64,000 nt of DNA, from contig QCOV01000001.1 of assembly GCA_003212795.1 (NCBI GenBank), forward strand, positions 401,321-465,320, read 5' to 3'. A model generated the notes under the pieces. It was given only the letters and a program-made list of their open reading frames with translations. It ran no database searches and had not been told where the DNA came from. A program made the position numbers and the translations under genes. Positions 62,857 to 64,000 of the stretch are shown piece by piece; the first letter of the stretch is position 1, and the number at the start of each line of letters is the position of its first letter. Source of the stretch: OCS116 cluster bacterium AG-435-F03 (GTDB lineage: Bacteria; Pseudomonadota; Alphaproteobacteria; MED-G09).

Positions 62857-64000
62857 ATGTCAGAAACAACAAAAACAGCACAATATGAAGATTTTGAAGA
62901 TTTCTTTTCAAAAAGCTTAAAAGAAGCTGATCCAAAATTATACGAATCTTTATCTCAGGAATTTGATAGGCAACAAGAGCATATTGAATTAATAGCATCA
63001 GAAAATATTGTTTCTAGATCTGTTTTAGATGCCCAAGGCTCCATTATGACAAATAAATATGCTGAAGGATATTCAGGCAGAAGATATTATGGAGGATGTG
63101 AATATGTTGATCTAGCAGAGGATCTTGCTATTTCAAGAGCATGTGAATTATTTGATTCAAAATACGCCAATGTCCAACCTCACTCAGGATCGCAAGCTAA
63201 TCAAGCTGTTTTTCAAGCTCTTCTAAAGCCTGGTGATACAATTTTAGGTATGAGCTTAGATGCTGGAGGTCACTTAACTCATGGCGCAAAACCCAATCAA
63301 TCAGGCAAGTTATTTAATGCGATTCAATATGGTGTAAAAAAAGATGACAGCTTAATAGATTTTAATGAAGTAGAGTCTCTTGCAAATCAGCATAAACCAA
63401 AACTAATTATTGCTGGAGGATCTGCTTATCCAAGAGTAATAGATTTTGCAAAATTTAGAGAAATAGCAAATAATGTAAATGCTTATTTGTTAGTTGATAT
63501 GGCTCATTTTGCAGGTCTTGTAGCTTCCAAAACCTACCCATCACCAATAGCAATTGCAGATATTGTTACCACAACTACACATAAAACCTTAAGAGGTCCA
63601 AGGGGTGGATTAATTCTCACTAATAATGAGGATATTTCAAAAAAAATAAACTCAGCAATTTTTCCAGGAATACAAGGCGGACCACTCATGCATACAATTT
63701 TAGCGAAGGCTGTAGCTTTTGGTGAAGCATTAAGACCAGAATTTGTTAATTATTCACAAAATGTAATAGATAATGCAAAAATATTATCTCAAACACTTCT
63801 TGAAGATGGTTTTGATATAGTTTCTGGAGGTACAGACAGTCACCTTGTTCTTCTAGATCTTAGACCAAAAGGAATAAAAGGTAATGAAGCTGAGGATGTA
63901 TTAGGAAAAGCAAATATAACTTGCAATAAGAACGGTGTTCCATTTGATCCTGAAAAACCAACTATAACATCAGGTATTAGGTTAGGAACTCCTGCAGGTA
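62857..64000 (+). CDS. glyA: Serine hydroxymethyltransferase, 3' end cut by the window
   Basis: The first 381 codons of a PLP enzyme that interconverts serine and glycine while loading C1 units on tetrahydrofolate. It shows [40 protein letters not shown] and [15 protein letters not shown] with the PLP-linked Lys, plus [11 protein letters not shown]. The gene continues beyond base 64000, where roughly 40-50 residues should remain. The ATG at 62857 is the first in-frame start; no strong ribosome site is visible. A short ATACAA/TTGTAT repeat lies in its leader. Confidence 0.95.
   Translation, partial: MSETTKTAQYEDFEDFFSKSLKEADPKLYESLSQEFDRQQEHIELIASENIVSRSVLDAQGSIMTNKYAEGYSGRRYYGGCEYVDLAEDLAISRACELFDSKYANVQPHSGSQANQAVFQALLKPGDTILGMSLDAGGHLTHGAKPNQSGKLFNAIQYGVKKDDSLIDFNEVESLANQHKPKLIIAGGSAYPRVIDFAKFREIANNVNAYLLVDMAHFAGLVASKTYPSPIAIADIVTTTTHKTLRGPRGGLILTNNEDISKKINSAIFPGIQGGPLMHTILAKAVAFGEALRPEFVNYSQNVIDNAKILSQTLLEDGFDIVSGGTDSHLVLLDLRPKGIKGNEAEDVLGKANITCNKNGVPFDPEKPTITSGIRLGTPAG

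Overview
The window is a stretch of compact, strongly AT-rich bacterial chromosome that reads as a marine, genome-streamlined alphaproteobacterium. The lineage call rests on gene content and order: a DUF1489 protein, a DinB with an N-terminal cysteine pair, a RecO with the alphaproteobacterial-type CALTGT..VSPKSGR segment, bpt together with clpS/clpA, and the block rpoZ-relA/spoT-pyrE-DUF2062-pdxJ-acpS-lepB-rnc-era-recO-parC. Low GC, very short intergenic gaps, many TAATG/ATGA couplings and the absence of any visible mobile element, prophage, IS or CRISPR fit a SAR116-, HIMB59- or AEGEAN-169-like lifestyle. The exact clade is inference. No gene-free stretch exceeds 300 bases; the largest is about 204 bases (26279-26482).

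Layout. 1-6.0 kb: mazG, an orphan TonB-dependent receptor, a bidirectional terminator, then an orphan peptide-type ABC binding protein with a GNAT. 6.0-11.5 kb: crcB, an RluC-type synthase, pccB-pccA (propionyl-CoA carboxylase), lipB. 11.5-17.4 kb: tRNA-Leu(GAG), mgtE, an exported Kelch protein, DUF1489, a membrane J-protein, clpS-clpA. 17.4-25.4 kb: a long minus-strand operon plsY-topA-nudix-rpmG-HAD-dinB-ridA-DUF482-HIT. 25.4-31.9 kb: pyrB, ruvX, gatCAB, a GST and tesB. 31.9-35.3 kb: the two methylmalonyl-CoA mutase subunits. 35.4-40.3 kb: a cytochrome c maturation operon ccmC-D-E-(F+H fusion)-A-B. 40.3-45.7 kb: msrB, tRNA-Ser(GCT), a DUF3604 lipoprotein with a parvulin, dapA-smpB, a family 5 uracil-DNA glycosylase. 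45.8-55.9 kb: the conserved rpoZ...parC block. 55.9-62.0 kb, minus strand: a TakP-like TRAP transporter, bpt, an SLC13/RCK transporter and an RDD protein. 62.0-64 kb: a glycerophosphodiesterase and the start of glyA.

Functional links. Propionyl-CoA carboxylase and the B12-dependent mutase feed propionyl-CoA to succinyl-CoA, although no epimerase is seen here. ClpS, ClpA and Bpt together supply the N-degron pathway. Transport leans on importers for organic acids and peptides (TRAP, SLC13, ABC binding protein, TBDR).

Most unusual points. (1) A HAD-family gene whose N-terminal 65 codons, carrying the catalytic DxD, contain no ATG/GTG/TTG/CTG, and whose frame opens at an AUA overlapping the rpmG stop. 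(2) An in-frame CcmF-CcmH fusion in an operon lacking ccmG and ccmI. (3) A methylmalonyl-CoA mutase small subunit with no C-terminal cobalamin-type domain. (4) Five of eight convergent gene pairs overlap tail to tail. (5) plsY and pyrB diverge from starts four bases apart. (6) A DUF3604 lipoprotein paired with a dedicated parvulin.
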